Numbered from the stretch's first letter, positions 49,415 through 59,060 are shown. The stretch: DNA of 64,000 nt from an uncultured Candidatus Saccharibacteria bacterium (GCA_938039975.1 CALHTM010000013.1:1-64000), one strand, 5' to 3'. The notes: generated by a model from the letters alone, not told the origin. Translations and numbers: made by a program.

Positions 49415-51052
49415 TTAAGATTTATTCTTTTTCACGGCGGGCAGCGAAAAGCTAAATGTTGAGCCGTGATTGAGACGGCTTTTGAGTTTGATCTCGGTTT
49501 TGAGCTTGAGGGCTAGTTTGGCGACAACGTAAAGTCCTAGGCCGGTGCCGCTAGTTTCGCGGGTGCGATAATCTTCGCTACGCCAGAACTTTTGGTATAA
49601 GTGTGCTTGGTCGCTGCGGCTGATACCGATGCCAGTGTCTTTGACGGCAAAATTGATGGTGTCGTTTTCGCCGGGCTTGACGATGATAGTGACACCGCCC
49701 TTTTCGGTGTAGCGGATGGCATTGGTGATGAAGTTTTGCAGGATTTCTTTGAGGTAGAGGCGGCTTTGGCTAACTTGGCCGATTTGCGGCGCAATATCAA
49801 TGTCAAAGGTTAGTGATTTATCGGCGGCTTGCGGTGCGTATTCGGCGTACAGTTCGTCGATTAGCGATTGGACGTCAATATTCTCTGGCTCGTCGGCGAC
49901 ACCGCGTTCAGCACGGCTCAAGGTTGAAAGGTCGTTGACCATTCGCGCCAAAAATATAATTTGCTCGTGAGCAGTGCTGATACCATTGATTAATCTTTCT
50001 TTTGGAATGTCGGGACGCTTGATCATCAGCGAGATATTACTTAGCGATCCTTCGGCGATAGTTATCGGAGTGCGCAGCTCGTGGCTGACAACCGAAATAA
50101 ATTCGTCGCGCTCGTCGTCGAGAGATTTCTGCTTGGTGATGTCGCGCAAGATGATCACATAACCATCGTCACTGACGCTGTTGGTGCTGCGAATTGGCGA
50201 GTATGTTGCGCCGAGGCGAATGCTTTCGTTGGATATTCTGGCAGTTAGATCATCGCGGTATTGCGTAGTTTTGGCGGAATGCAGCTTGTCAGCGAACTTG
50301 AACGGCTGTTTATTCTTATCGACGATCGAAATAAAATCGTCAATACATTTGCCAGCGAGATCGGTATTAGTATCAAATAAGTTTAGCGCCGAGGCGTTGT
50401 ATAGCGAAATGATGCCATTTCTATCGGTGCTAATAATAGCGTCAGAGAGGTTGTTGACGATAGTAACGATACGATCGCGTTGCAAGCGCTCGGCGGTTTG
50501 GCTGCGCAAGAGTTCGGCCTGATCAATCGCCTGGGCTGAAATGACCATCTTGACCATGTAGCTGATGATGAGCGTACCCAGAAAATGGATGACGATAGAC
50601 ACAACTTGTTTGTCGTCGCTAGCATGAATAATGACGCTGCCCGAGGCAGCCGCAAACAATGTCGCGATACTGATATTGATGCCCGACTGGCCTAGGTAAA
50701 CAGAGCTGGCTAGTAATAGCGCCGACCAGGTATAAATTAGCGGCATATCAAAACCAGAAACCGTTAATACGTAAGTTAACGCTAAAATATGATAACCGAT
50801 GAGCCCGGCAATATGGCCAATAGGTTGCCGCGGCGCTGCGAAAAATTGCCAAAAGCCGATGATGGCCCAACAGACGTTAACCGCGTAAAAAGCGTACATA
50901 TTCACTGCTGTCGGCTTGCCGAGCGGCGAGAATTGCATGAAGACGCTGTACGCCACTAATAGTAGCGGAATCAAAAGCGCTATCCAGCGAATAATTTTCA
51001 TACGATGCGTTGACGGATCAATGTTTATATAGTCTTTGACTTGGCCACCCAT
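49415..51052 (-). CDS. orphan sensor histidine kinase with six membrane helices and PAS domain
   Basis: 545 residues. Five to six hydrophobic helices (about 18-175) with very short loops, a PAS domain (IVNNLSDAIISTDRNGIISLYNASALNLF, about 205-310), HisKA with VVSHELRTPITIAEG (His near 323) and HATPase with NFITNAIRYTE and GTGLGLYV. There is no response regulator gene next to it. It may feed the OmpR-type or CheY-like regulators elsewhere in the window. Ligand unknown. Confidence 0.9.
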   Translation of the reverse strand: MGGQVKDYINIDPSTHRMKIIRWIALLIPLLLVAYSVFMQFSPLGKPTAVNMYAFYAVNVCWAIIGFWQFFAAPRQPIGHIAGLIGYHILALTYVLTVSGFDMPLIYTWSALLLASSVYLGQSGINISIATLFAAASGSVIIHASDDKQVVSIVIHFLGTLIISYMVKMVISAQAIDQAELLRSQTAERLQRDRIVTIVNNLSDAIISTDRNGIISLYNASALNLFDTNTDLAGKCIDDFISIVDKNKQPFKFADKLHSAKTTQYRDDLTARISNESIRLGATYSPIRSTNSVSDDGYVIILRDITKQKSLDDERDEFISVVSHELRTPITIAEGSLSNISLMIKRPDIPKERLINGISTAHEQIIFLARMVNDLSTLSRAERGVADEPENIDVQSLIDELYAEYAPQAADKSLTFDIDIAPQIGQVSQSRLYLKEILQNFITNAIRYTEKGGVTIIVKPGENDTINFAVKDTGIGISRSDQAHLYQKFWRSEDYRTRETSGTGLGLYVVAKLALKLKTEIKLKSRLNHGSTFSFSLPAVKKNKS

Positions 51053-51094
51053 AGCTCTTATTAGTATAACCGCAAAGGCAATTTATGAAAAGAC

Positions 51095-51802
51095 TTAGAC
51101 GATTGGAGTTTGGCGCTTGAGCTGCTGCCGGTGGAGGCGGTAGCGCGGATCGTAGCGTTCAACTTCGCGCCAAAAGGCTGCGGAGTGGTTCATGTGGCGA
51201 GTGTGGCAGAGCTCGTGAATCAATACATACCGAATCAATTCATCGGGTAGTTTCATTAAGGCGATATTGAGGCTGATCGTACCATTAGAACTGCAACTAC
51301 CCCATCGGCTACCAGCATGGCTAAAGCGAACGCGCTGGTAAGCGAAACCATGAGTGCCAGCTAATTCTTCTAGTAGCGGCGGTAAGTATTTTTTGGCATC
51401 GCGGCGCAGAATCTTGATTGTTTCGTCGCGGATTTGCTGCTGAAGTTCCTGATTGTCGAGTGAAAATTCGGGCGGCAGCTTGACTAGAAGCTTGCCGCGC
51501 ATGGTACGAATTTCCGGCTGTTTGATCATTTGTGTCGGCACGATAGCTAATTGATGGGTTTTGCCGATGAGCTGCCCGTTGCGATACCGCTGGGCGATGG
51601 ACGAATCTTTGGCTATTTTGCGCAAGTCTTCGCGCGACTGTTCAATAAACGAGCGAATAAACGCCAGCGGTACTAGCCGGCCGCTAGTAACGACAAAGCG
51701 CCCGTCGGTGCCGAGCTTGATGCGAGTATAGCGGGTAGCGCGGCGCATGATAGCAATCTCGCCGAACTCCGGATCGTCGATAGTTTGAAATTTGGCAGGC
51801 AT
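51095..51802 (-). CDS. YgjP-like metal-dependent hydrolase (DUF45, M48-like)
   Basis: 235 residues with HELCHTRHMNHSAAFW near 195, the HExxH-like zinc site followed by a third His, and GSCSSNGTISLN before it. YgjP-type proteins resemble WSS1/SprT metalloproteases. The ATG lies one base past the stop of the P-loop kinase gene, so both are in one operon. Substrate unknown. Confidence 0.82.
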   Translation of the reverse strand: MPAKFQTIDDPEFGEIAIMRRATRYTRIKLGTDGRFVVTSGRLVPLAFIRSFIEQSREDLRKIAKDSSIAQRYRNGQLIGKTHQLAIVPTQMIKQPEIRTMRGKLLVKLPPEFSLDNQELQQQIRDETIKILRRDAKKYLPPLLEELAGTHGFAYQRVRFSHAGSRWGSCSSNGTISLNIALMKLPDELIRYVLIHELCHTRHMNHSAAFWREVERYDPRYRLHRQQLKRQTPIV

Positions 51803-51803
51803 A

Positions 51804-52370
51804 TTATTGGATACTGATGCCGCGGCGGCGAACTTCTGGCCGCTGCCTGGCTAAGCTAGTCATTGGCCGGCTAGGACGATTACTATCGCCGAGACGAGCT
51901 AATACAGTACGCGCCTGAGTTTTGTATGTATGTTTGCCGCTGATAACGACTGGTTTCTCGATGGCGTTTGGTTCGGTGAAACTCTTGACGGCGGCATCAA
52001 AGTTTATAGTGTCTAGCGAGTGGCCTTTTTGAATGCGGCGCCGGCAAGTTGCTTCATCGGTCTGTACCCAAATAATAAGCGGCTTATAACCATGCCCCTT
52101 GGCCCAGCGTGCAAACTCGGCGCGGCGGACGCGGCTTAAATTGCCGTCTTCATAAATAAAAGTTTGCTTGGTGCGTGCTATCTCGGCCAAAAATCGCTGG
52201 CAGACCTCCTCGCTGGCATTGCTATCTAGGCTGTGCTCGCTAATAAATTGCGAATCAACAAACGGCGCATTAAACATCTCAGAAAATTGCTGCGCGAAAA
52301 ATGTTTTGCCGCTGCCTGGCAAGCCAACCATCATGATAGCGTGCGGATGAGAGATAGAACTAGGATTCAT
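51804..52370 (-). CDS. P-loop kinase-like ATPase
   Basis: 188 residues from the ATG at 52370 (TATAAT six bases upstream, leaderless). MMVGLPGSGKTFFAQQF is a Walker A; FIYEDGNLSRVRRAEFARWA and IIWVQTDEATCRRRI with LDTINFDAAVKSF match zeta-toxin/polynucleotide-kinase-like proteins that phosphorylate RNA, DNA or small molecules. No antitoxin partner is seen. Substrate unknown. Confidence 0.75.
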   Translation of the reverse strand: MNPSSISHPHAIMMVGLPGSGKTFFAQQFSEMFNAPFVDSQFISEHSLDSNASEEVCQRFLAEIARTKQTFIYEDGNLSRVRRAEFARWAKGHGYKPLIIWVQTDEATCRRRIQKGHSLDTINFDAAVKSFTEPNAIEKPVVISGKHTYKTQARTVLARLGDSNRPSRPMTSLARQRPEVRRRGISIQ

Positions 52371-52425
52371 AAAATTATTATAGGTAATGGAACTTAAAAC
52401 TGCAATTATGCACTTATGTGGTTTG

Positions 52426-52500
52426 TGGCAGGGGCATGAGGAATCGAACCTCAATCTACGGTTTTGGAGACCGTTATACTAGCCGTTGTACTATGCCCCT
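52426..52500 (-). tRNA. tRNA-Trp (anticodon CCA)
   Basis: 75 bases with encoded CCA, acceptor AGGGGCA/TGCCCCT, anticodon loop CTCCAAA, T-arm GGTTCGATTCC. Likely the tRNA whose charging controls the trpS attenuator. Confidence 0.95.
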
Positions 52501-52535
52501 TTACGCTTTCCTATTATAGCATAGCGAAATGCTTT

Positions 52536-53516
52536 TTAGATATCATCAATGGCGATATCTTTAGGTTGATCTTTTTTGACGCGGACGGCACGCTTGAAGC
52601 GGCGGTTGGCGGTTTCATCAGCAGTATGCGGAATCGGCGGCAGCGACAGTAAGCGTTCGGATTTTTCTTTGTCGTCATCGAGGCTAGAAACAGCTTCGAC
52701 GAAAAATTTATCAATTAGCCATTCCCGCCCCGGCGGAGTTTGCCCGGTAACAGTAATACGCCAGCGCTCGTCGCCCCATTTATCGATATTGGTAATTCGC
52801 AATGGGTGCGCTAGCATCATCGTACCCTTTGGAATGGCGGCGATAATTCGGCGGATAGCAGCGACGCCGGCTCGCTTGTCGCGAACGAAAATATCAACAG
52901 CGATCGTGCGTACGCCATGTGGCGTGACGCGGGCGCCAGTGATGTTTTGGTTGTGAACGGTGATGACTTCGCCATTGAGAGCGCGAATACGCGTCGAGGT
53001 CAGCGTGAAGCGCTCGACAACGCCGCTCAAGTCCGTGAATGGATCGAGCTTGACGAAATCGCCTATCTTGTACCAGTTTTCTGAAATCATAATCGCGCTA
53101 GCGGTTAGGTCGCGCAACACGATACCGATAGTTTGTCCGGCCACCAAAGCAAACATAGCACCAGCACCAATAGCAGCTAGCCCGCCGGAGGTGCTGGAAT
53201 TAGCGGCGGTTGGACTGAGGATTCGCCAAGCGACATAGCCAACCGATACTACCACTAGTGTGCGAATGATGGCAATAGACACGCTCAGGTATGTTTCGGT
53301 TTGCCGCAACCGAGTGACGCGCGCTTCGTCTGATTCATTGTCGCTGCGGCGGCCGATACGTTGTGCTATGAAAATCAAGCCGCGCGCTAGAAACTTACTC
53401 AACCAATAAGCAGCAATCATCGACAAAACTAGCACTAGCAGCGAGCGAAAAGCATTCGGCGATACCAGCAGGCTCTTTAGATCGTTAATTACCGAAGTTG
53501 ATATTGCGCTATCCAT
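52536..53516 (-). CDS. small-conductance mechanosensitive channel, MscS family
   Basis: 326 residues. Three or four membrane helices (about 20-45, 82-104, 118-140), with the pore-lining Gly/Ala-rich helix AAIGAGAMFALVAGQTIGIVLRDL, then the beta domain (IGDFVKLDPFTDLSGVVERFTLTSTRIRALNGEVITVHNQ) and a C-terminal alpha/beta part. It opens when membrane tension rises and releases solutes. The ATG at 53516 is preferred to an upstream start. Confidence 0.9.
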   Translation of the reverse strand: MDSAISTSVINDLKSLLVSPNAFRSLLVLVLSMIAAYWLSKFLARGLIFIAQRIGRRSDNESDEARVTRLRQTETYLSVSIAIIRTLVVVSVGYVAWRILSPTAANSSTSGGLAAIGAGAMFALVAGQTIGIVLRDLTASAIMISENWYKIGDFVKLDPFTDLSGVVERFTLTSTRIRALNGEVITVHNQNITGARVTPHGVRTIAVDIFVRDKRAGVAAIRRIIAAIPKGTMMLAHPLRITNIDKWGDERWRITVTGQTPPGREWLIDKFFVEAVSSLDDDKEKSERLLSLPPIPHTADETANRRFKRAVRVKKDQPKDIAIDDI

Positions 53517-53602
53517 GCTTACTATCATGCACCGTTTGCTGTAAAAAATCTATATGTTTTCACGATAATTTTTCACAAAATTTTACAAAATGCTTATTTT
53601 TG

Positions 53603-53632
53603 TTGCAATCATAAGCAAAAAAGCGCTATACT
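53603..53632 (+). promoter_or_regulatory. promoter of the second glucan operon
   Basis: TTGCAA (53603-53608), 18-base spacer, TATACT (53627-53632). The start is near 53638, which is the ATG of a short leader ORF. Confidence 0.65.
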
Positions 53633-53637
53633 GTTAA

Positions 53638-53682
53638 ATGAACAACATAAGGGAATGGTTAGGCTACGGCATGACCGAGTAG
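53638..53682 (+). CDS. 14-aa leader ORF (MNNIREWLGYGMTE) before the glucan operon
   Basis: ATG five bases after TATACT, 14 codons, TAG, then seven bases to the ATG of the glycosyltransferase, which itself has no ribosome site. Translation of the short ORF may deliver ribosomes to the downstream start. No T-run hairpin is nearby, so the control, if any, is translational. Confidence 0.5.
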   Translation: MNNIREWLGYGMTE

Positions 53683-53689
53683 AATTTTT

Positions 53690-54916
53690 ATGAAGATATT
53701 AATGTTAGGGTGGGAACTCCCGCCGCACAACAGCGGAGGTCTCGGTGTCGCGTGTTATCACTTGTCTAAGGCGCTTGCTCAGCGGGGCGCGTCAATTGAT
53801 TTCGTGCTCCCCTACACTGCAAAGTACGATGATATTGATTTCTTGAATATTTACTCGGCGACCGAGCTGCCGCCATTTCATGGCGATAAGACGTTGAATT
53901 CTTATGGCGGCGGCGCAGTGACAGCACGTAATCTCGATGACGTCCCGGCTGGCGATTTGACAACCATGCGGGGCGTGCAAAAGCAATATGTTGGCTATGT
54001 CGAGCAGCTGGTCGATCGGATTGACAAGCCGGATGCTATCCATGTCCACGATTGGCTAACGATGGAAGCTGGCATGCGCGCTAAACAGTTAACCGACGCG
54101 CCGCTAATCGTTCATGTTCACGCTACGGAATTTGACCGCGCTGGTGCTAGCGAATTTGGCAACCCTGTCATTCACGAGATTGAATATAACGGTCTAATGA
54201 TGGCTGACCGAATCATTGCTGTTAGCAATATTACTAAGGGAATTATCGTTCATAAATACCATATTCCAGCTGACAAAATTGAGGTCGTACACAACGCAAT
54301 TGATGCTAGCTCGCTGATTAACTACGACTATGACCGGCGGACTTACAAGTACTTAGAATTACTTAAGGATGAAGGCTATACGGTGGTATCGACAGTGACG
54401 CGCTTTACAGCGCAGAAGGGCCTGGTGCAGCTGATGCGCGGTTTTGCCAAGGCCTGCCAGCAGCACGACCGCTTTGCTTTTTTGCTAGCTGGCGACGGCG
54501 AGCAGCGCGACGAGCTGATTCGGATTGCTGCTGACCATGGGGTTGCTGATAAAGTATATTTTACAGGTTTTGTCCGCGGCAAGCAGTGGCGCGACGCTTA
54601 TCGCGTGTCGGACGTCTTCGTGATGAGCTCGGTTAGCGAGCCGTTTGGCTTGGCCGCACTAGAGGCGGCACATTATGATACAGCGCTAATCGTGACTAAC
54701 CAGTCTGGTGTTGGCGAAGTTCTCGATACGGTTTTTCGTTATGATTTTTGGGATACGCATAAGTTGGCTGATCAGCTAGTGGCTTTGGCTAAATCGCCGC
54801 AATTGCTAAACGATATGAAGCGCGGTATCAAGTCGGAATATGCTCGTATCAGCTGGGACGACGTCGCTAGCAAGTGCTTATCAATTTATAGCCGCACTCA
54901 GAAAGGAGCCAAATGA
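53690..54916 (+). CDS. GT4-type glycosyltransferase, glycogen/glucan synthase-like (copy 2)
   Basis: 408 residues; same architecture as copy 1 at position 8, with long identical stretches (MKILMLGWELPPHNSGGLGV, HVHATEFDR, FTGFVRGKQWRD, FVMSSVSEPFGL), although the region around 55-90 is unrelated. First gene of a four-gene operon with GH57 and GH15, each overlapping by 1-4 bases. Higher GC than copy 1. Confidence 0.87.
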   Translation: MKILMLGWELPPHNSGGLGVACYHLSKALAQRGASIDFVLPYTAKYDDIDFLNIYSATELPPFHGDKTLNSYGGGAVTARNLDDVPAGDLTTMRGVQKQYVGYVEQLVDRIDKPDAIHVHDWLTMEAGMRAKQLTDAPLIVHVHATEFDRAGASEFGNPVIHEIEYNGLMMADRIIAVSNITKGIIVHKYHIPADKIEVVHNAIDASSLINYDYDRRTYKYLELLKDEGYTVVSTVTRFTAQKGLVQLMRGFAKACQQHDRFAFLLAGDGEQRDELIRIAADHGVADKVYFTGFVRGKQWRDAYRVSDVFVMSSVSEPFGLAALEAAHYDTALIVTNQSGVGEVLDTVFRYDFWDTHKLADQLVALAKSPQLLNDMKRGIKSEYARISWDDVASKCLSIYSRTQKGAK

Positions 54917-56139
54917 TGAGCAAAAAACGCGGAGTGGTTTTGTATCTGCATATGCATCAACCGTGGCGCGTACGCGAATATTCGGTGTTTGATATCGCGG
55001 ATCGGCATGATTATTTCGATAATTTCGATGATAAATATCGCAGCAACCGCTTTATTTTTGAGAAAGTTGCTGATAAGTCGTACCGGCCGATGCTGGCATT
55101 GCTGCGCAAATTACTGGCTGCGTATCCAGATTTTTGCGTGTCGCTATCGGTGACTGGTACATTGTTAGACCAGGCTGAGCGCTGGGCGCCAGACGTGATC
55201 GATTTGCTGCGCGATATTATCGCAACTGGCCGCGTCGAAATCGTCGGCGAAACTTATTACCATAGCTTAGCGTTTTTCTATAGCCGCGATGAATTTCAGC
55301 GGCAAGTTGATATTCATCGCCAGAAGATTCACGATCTGTTTGGCGTCGAAATCACCGCTTTTCGCAATACCGAGCTGAGTTACAATAACGAGCTAGCCGA
55401 ATGGGCTGACCAGCAAGGCTACAAAGGTATTATCGCTGAGGGCTGGGATAAAGTTCTCGGTTGGCGCAATGCTAATTATATGTATCGACCAGCTGGTACG
55501 AAAAATGTCAAATTATTGTTGAAAAATTACCGTTTGAGCGATGATATCGCTTTTCGCTTTAGCAATCGCGACTGGGAATCGTATCCGCTGACTTCCCCGA
55601 CCTATGTCGATTGGGTTGACGCAAGCATGGGCCACGACGGCGAAATAATTAACTTGTTTATGGATTTCGAGACTTTTGGTGAAAATATTTGGGCGGACAC
55701 AGGTATTTTTGAATTCTTCGCTGATTTTGTAGAGCGTTGGCTGGGGCGTTACAACCATACTTTCTACACGATTAGCGGCGCCTGTCAAGCGCTAGAAGCG
55801 CACGACGAGATTGACTGCCCGCAGACGACTACTTGGGCTGATACTGAGCGCGACTTGTCAGCGTGGCTAGGCAATAGTATGCAGCACGAAGCGATGCGCG
55901 ATCTGTATGCTATGGAAAATGACGTGCTTGGTTCGGGTGATCTTGGCTTGATTGCTGACTGGCGGCAGTTGACGACCAGCGACCATCCGTACTACATGTG
56001 TACTAAGTACTTTAATGACGGCGACGTGCATGCGTATTTTAGTCCGTATGATTCGCCGTACGACGCGTTCTTGTATTTCATGAATGCGCTGCGCGATGTG
56101 CGCTACCGATTGCATGAACATAATATTGCGGGGTATTGA
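54913..56139 (+). CDS. GH57 family glycoside hydrolase / glucanotransferase (copy 2)
   Basis: 408 residues with HMHQPWR (about 13), NTELSY (likely nucleophile Glu near 154) and MDFETFGEN (likely catalytic Asp near 251). Homologous to the gene at 1219 along the whole length. It overlaps the synthase gene by 4 bases, with AAAGGAG in front, and its TGA shares one base with the GH15 ATG. Exact GH57 activity is not fixed by sequence. Confidence 0.88.
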   Translation: MMSKKRGVVLYLHMHQPWRVREYSVFDIADRHDYFDNFDDKYRSNRFIFEKVADKSYRPMLALLRKLLAAYPDFCVSLSVTGTLLDQAERWAPDVIDLLRDIIATGRVEIVGETYYHSLAFFYSRDEFQRQVDIHRQKIHDLFGVEITAFRNTELSYNNELAEWADQQGYKGIIAEGWDKVLGWRNANYMYRPAGTKNVKLLLKNYRLSDDIAFRFSNRDWESYPLTSPTYVDWVDASMGHDGEIINLFMDFETFGENIWADTGIFEFFADFVERWLGRYNHTFYTISGACQALEAHDEIDCPQTTTWADTERDLSAWLGNSMQHEAMRDLYAMENDVLGSGDLGLIADWRQLTTSDHPYYMCTKYFNDGDVHAYFSPYDSPYDAFLYFMNALRDVRYRLHEHNIAGY

Positions 56140-58079
56140 TGGCTCGACCGATAATTCTTAGCAATAACGAACTGCAAGTTGGGTTGAGCCGTCATGGCGA
56201 GGTTAGCGATGTTTATTTCCCTTACGTTGGTTTAGAAAACCATACGATTGGCGGTAATACTCGGCATCGTGTCGGTGTTTGGGCGGATGGCCGCGTATCG
56301 TGGCTGAGCGACGATGGCTGGTCATGCAAGTTTAGCTATCACCACGAGGCGCTGATTGGCCATATCGTGGCTGTGAATGAGCAAATTGGCATTATGTTAG
56401 AGTTCGACGACGCGGTCGATACAGATTTTAACGTGCTTCTGCGGACGATTCATGTGGTTAATTTGCGGCCTGAAACGCGCGACGTTCGGTTATTTATGCA
56501 TCAAGCTTTCATTATTGGTGATTCTGGTAGCAGCACTGATACCGTTCAAGTGTTGCCAGACGATAACGCTGTCATTCATTACCGTGGACGCCGAGTCTTT
56601 GCGGCGTCGGGCCAAGTTGACGGCGGCAGGTTCTTTGACCAATATGCAGTTGGCGTATTTGGCCGCGAGGGCCGCGAAGGTACTTATCGCGATGCTGACG
56701 ATGGCGAGCTATCGAATTCGACTGCCGAGCATGGTCGCGTCGACTCGACGATCCGCTTCAAATTAGAGTTGGCCGGCCACGGTTCGGCGCGGGTAAACTA
56801 TTGGCTAGCTGCTGGCACTTCCCTGCGTGAAGTACTTTACATACACAAAAATATTATTTCGCAAACAATCCATAAGCGCTTTGAAGCTACTGCTAAATGG
56901 TGGCGGCTGTGGTTACGTCCGGCGAAGAAAGTGGCGCAGCGTGTCAAACCAGAGTATCGCCAGGCGTTTATCAATAGTACGATGCTTCTCAAGGCGCATA
57001 TTGATAAGCGCGGTGCTGTTATTGCTAGTAGCGATGGCGAGGCGCTTAATTATCAGCGCGATGCCTACGCGTACTGCTGGCCGCGTGATAGCGTATATGT
57101 TCTCTGGCCGTTAATTCGCATGGGTTATACCGAGGAAGCCTACCATTTCTTTGATTTTTGCCGCCGGGCGTTAAGTCCGAAAGGTTATCTATCACATAAA
57201 TACCGTGCCGACGGAGCTCTGGGTAGTAGTTGGCATTCGTACGTACACCCAGATGGCACTGTCTCGGCGCCAATTCAAGAGGACGAGACGGCTTCGGTGC
57301 TGTTCTTATTCTGTCAATTTTATAATAAGACTGGCGACGACACGCTGCTGCAGCGGTTCTATACGTCGATGGTAGTACCGATGGCGAATTTTCTGGCCAG
57401 CTATGTTGATAATCGGACGCACTTACCAAAACCAAGTTATGATCTCTGGGAAGAGCATTTCATGGTGACGACTTACACGACAGCGACCGTTCAAGCGGCA
57501 CTGTTCGCGGCGGCTAATCTGGCTGATCGACGTCGAGACGAAGTTGGAGCTGTCGCTTGGCGGACGGTCGCCGAGGATATCAAACAGTCCGCGCAAAAAC
57601 GCTTGTACGATCCTCATCAGAAATCTTTCCGCAAAGGTTTGCGCCGCAACAAAAACGGCACTTACACGCCCGATGATACGCTTGATATGTCGGCTGTTTA
57701 TGGTGCTTTTATTTATGGCCTATACGATAATCAAGAAGATTTGCATCAAGCCATACAAACAGCTCTCGACCGCTTTCATTTCAAGCTGGAAACGCCAGGT
57801 CTGCCGCGCTACGAGAATGACGCCTATTACCGCAGCGCTCCAGATGCTCCGAGTAACTGGTGGTTTATCGTTTCATTGTGGCTAGCTCAGTATTATTTGG
57901 AGTGCGGCGACGAAAATTCGGCGCAGCGGATAATTTCGTGGGTGGCTAGCCAAGCTTGGCCGACTGGTGTTTTATCTGAGCAAATTGATCCGGTTTCGGG
58001 GCGCGAATGCTCGGTAGCGCCGCTTTGCTGGAGCCAGGCTGAATTTATATCGACGATTCTTGACACAATAAAAAGATGA
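56139..58079 (+). CDS. GH15 glucoamylase-like glycoside hydrolase
   Basis: 646 residues: an N-terminal beta-sandwich (about 1-250, LSRHGEVSDVYFPYVGLENHTIGG) and an alpha6/alpha6 barrel with DAYAYCWPRDSVYV, PIQEDETASVL (general acid Glu near 381-383) and LSEQIDPVSG (general base Glu614). It would release glucose from non-reducing ends of alpha-glucans or trehalose-type sugars. No signal peptide, so it mobilises an internal store. The copy at 1-2.4 kb lacks this gene. Confidence 0.9.
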   Translation: MARPIILSNNELQVGLSRHGEVSDVYFPYVGLENHTIGGNTRHRVGVWADGRVSWLSDDGWSCKFSYHHEALIGHIVAVNEQIGIMLEFDDAVDTDFNVLLRTIHVVNLRPETRDVRLFMHQAFIIGDSGSSTDTVQVLPDDNAVIHYRGRRVFAASGQVDGGRFFDQYAVGVFGREGREGTYRDADDGELSNSTAEHGRVDSTIRFKLELAGHGSARVNYWLAAGTSLREVLYIHKNIISQTIHKRFEATAKWWRLWLRPAKKVAQRVKPEYRQAFINSTMLLKAHIDKRGAVIASSDGEALNYQRDAYAYCWPRDSVYVLWPLIRMGYTEEAYHFFDFCRRALSPKGYLSHKYRADGALGSSWHSYVHPDGTVSAPIQEDETASVLFLFCQFYNKTGDDTLLQRFYTSMVVPMANFLASYVDNRTHLPKPSYDLWEEHFMVTTYTTATVQAALFAAANLADRRRDEVGAVAWRTVAEDIKQSAQKRLYDPHQKSFRKGLRRNKNGTYTPDDTLDMSAVYGAFIYGLYDNQEDLHQAIQTALDRFHFKLETPGLPRYENDAYYRSAPDAPSNWWFIVSLWLAQYYLECGDENSAQRIISWVASQAWPTGVLSEQIDPVSGRECSVAPLCWSQAEFISTILDTIKR

Positions 58080-58089
58080 GGATAACAGG

Positions 58090-58809
58090 GTGGGAGTCAG
58101 TTCGAGAACAAAATTGAAAGCATCTAGAGCTCTTCGCCGGCTTACGCCGCGGCATATTGCTAAGACTCGTGCTACGCGCCAAGCAATGCGCCGCTTCGCA
58201 GATCGCGCCGGCTTGGTATATTTTGGTTACGCTAATCAGCATGACGACGACCATCGCTTGGTGCGCGGCCATACGGTTTCGCACACGCATATTGATGATT
58301 ATCTTTGTATAGGTACAATTCGCGGTTACGATACGACAGTTCTGCAGCGGCGCGACACTATTCGTGTTCGCCAGGGTCAGTCGCACAAGTATAAGAATCA
58401 ACGCTGCCATTGGCTAATCGCTACTGTCGATTTACACACTGAACGTCCGCTGCCACACATTTATATTGGCATGAAACGGACAGATCCGATTTATCAAGCG
58501 TCGTACAGTGCTCTACAGCCGCTAATTTTGGGGGCTACAGCGCGCTACCTGCAGGCTTTTCTTAATAAATATAATATTTATGGTGCTGCTACTCGGGCTA
58601 TAGAGATTGAATCAATTATATCGCCGCAGGCTGCCGAAGTGATAGTTTCGCATTTCGACAAAATTAATATTGAAATCGAGCGCAACACAGTGTATCTATA
58701 TACCGAAAACGAGCGTCCAACCGAGGCGCAAATTGAGAAGCTAGTCTCGAACGCATTGTGGCTAGCCGAGGTAATTGACACCGCCGTACAGCAAAACAAC
58801 CCTCGTTAG
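58090..58809 (+). CDS. hypothetical protein at end of the glucan operon
   Basis: 239 residues from a GTG behind GAGGA, 10 bases after GH15. Basic N-terminus (about 1-40, RRLTPRHIAKTRATRQAMRR), then a mixed alpha/beta region with RGHTVSHTHIDDYLCIGTIRGYD and a helical C-terminal half with EIESIISPQAAEVIVSHFDKINIEIE. No membrane helix. Family not recognised; two conserved-looking histidines (HTH) might bind metal. Position suggests a link to glucan metabolism. Confidence 0.65.
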   Translation: MGVSSRTKLKASRALRRLTPRHIAKTRATRQAMRRFADRAGLVYFGYANQHDDDHRLVRGHTVSHTHIDDYLCIGTIRGYDTTVLQRRDTIRVRQGQSHKYKNQRCHWLIATVDLHTERPLPHIYIGMKRTDPIYQASYSALQPLILGATARYLQAFLNKYNIYGAATRAIEIESIISPQAAEVIVSHFDKINIEIERNTVYLYTENERPTEAQIEKLVSNALWLAEVIDTAVQQNNPR

Positions 58810-58850
58810 AGAGAGCTGTTTTCACTATTGATTGCTAAGTTCGCTAGATT

Positions 58851-59060
58851 TTAACCTTTACGCGGCTTGACTTCGTTGCGGCCGAGCGATTTCTTGGTCT
58901 CGGTGTAAATAGCATGCTTGCGCGCCTTCGGATCGTATTTGCGCAGAACTAATTTGCCTGGCGTATTCGCTGTATTTTTGCGCGTTACATAAGTACGATG
59001 ACCCGTCAGATTGCTAACGAGTGCAATAATCTTGCGCTTGATGTTATTCTTCTTTGCCAT
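58851..59060 (-). CDS. rpmG: 50S ribosomal protein bL33 (copy 2)
   Basis: 69 residues, cysteine-free L33 type (KLVLRKYDPKARKHAIYTETKKSLGRNEVKPRKG). Homologue of 2490-2708; the two share the C-terminal YTETKK(N/S)LGRNEVK but differ in the middle (TPGK versus TTKGQGK). The same neighbour (glucan operon, convergent) is kept in both places. Confidence 0.95.
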   Translation of the reverse strand: MAKKNNIKRKIIALVSNLTGHRTYVTRKNTANTPGKLVLRKYDPKARKHAIYTETKKSLGRNEVKPRKG

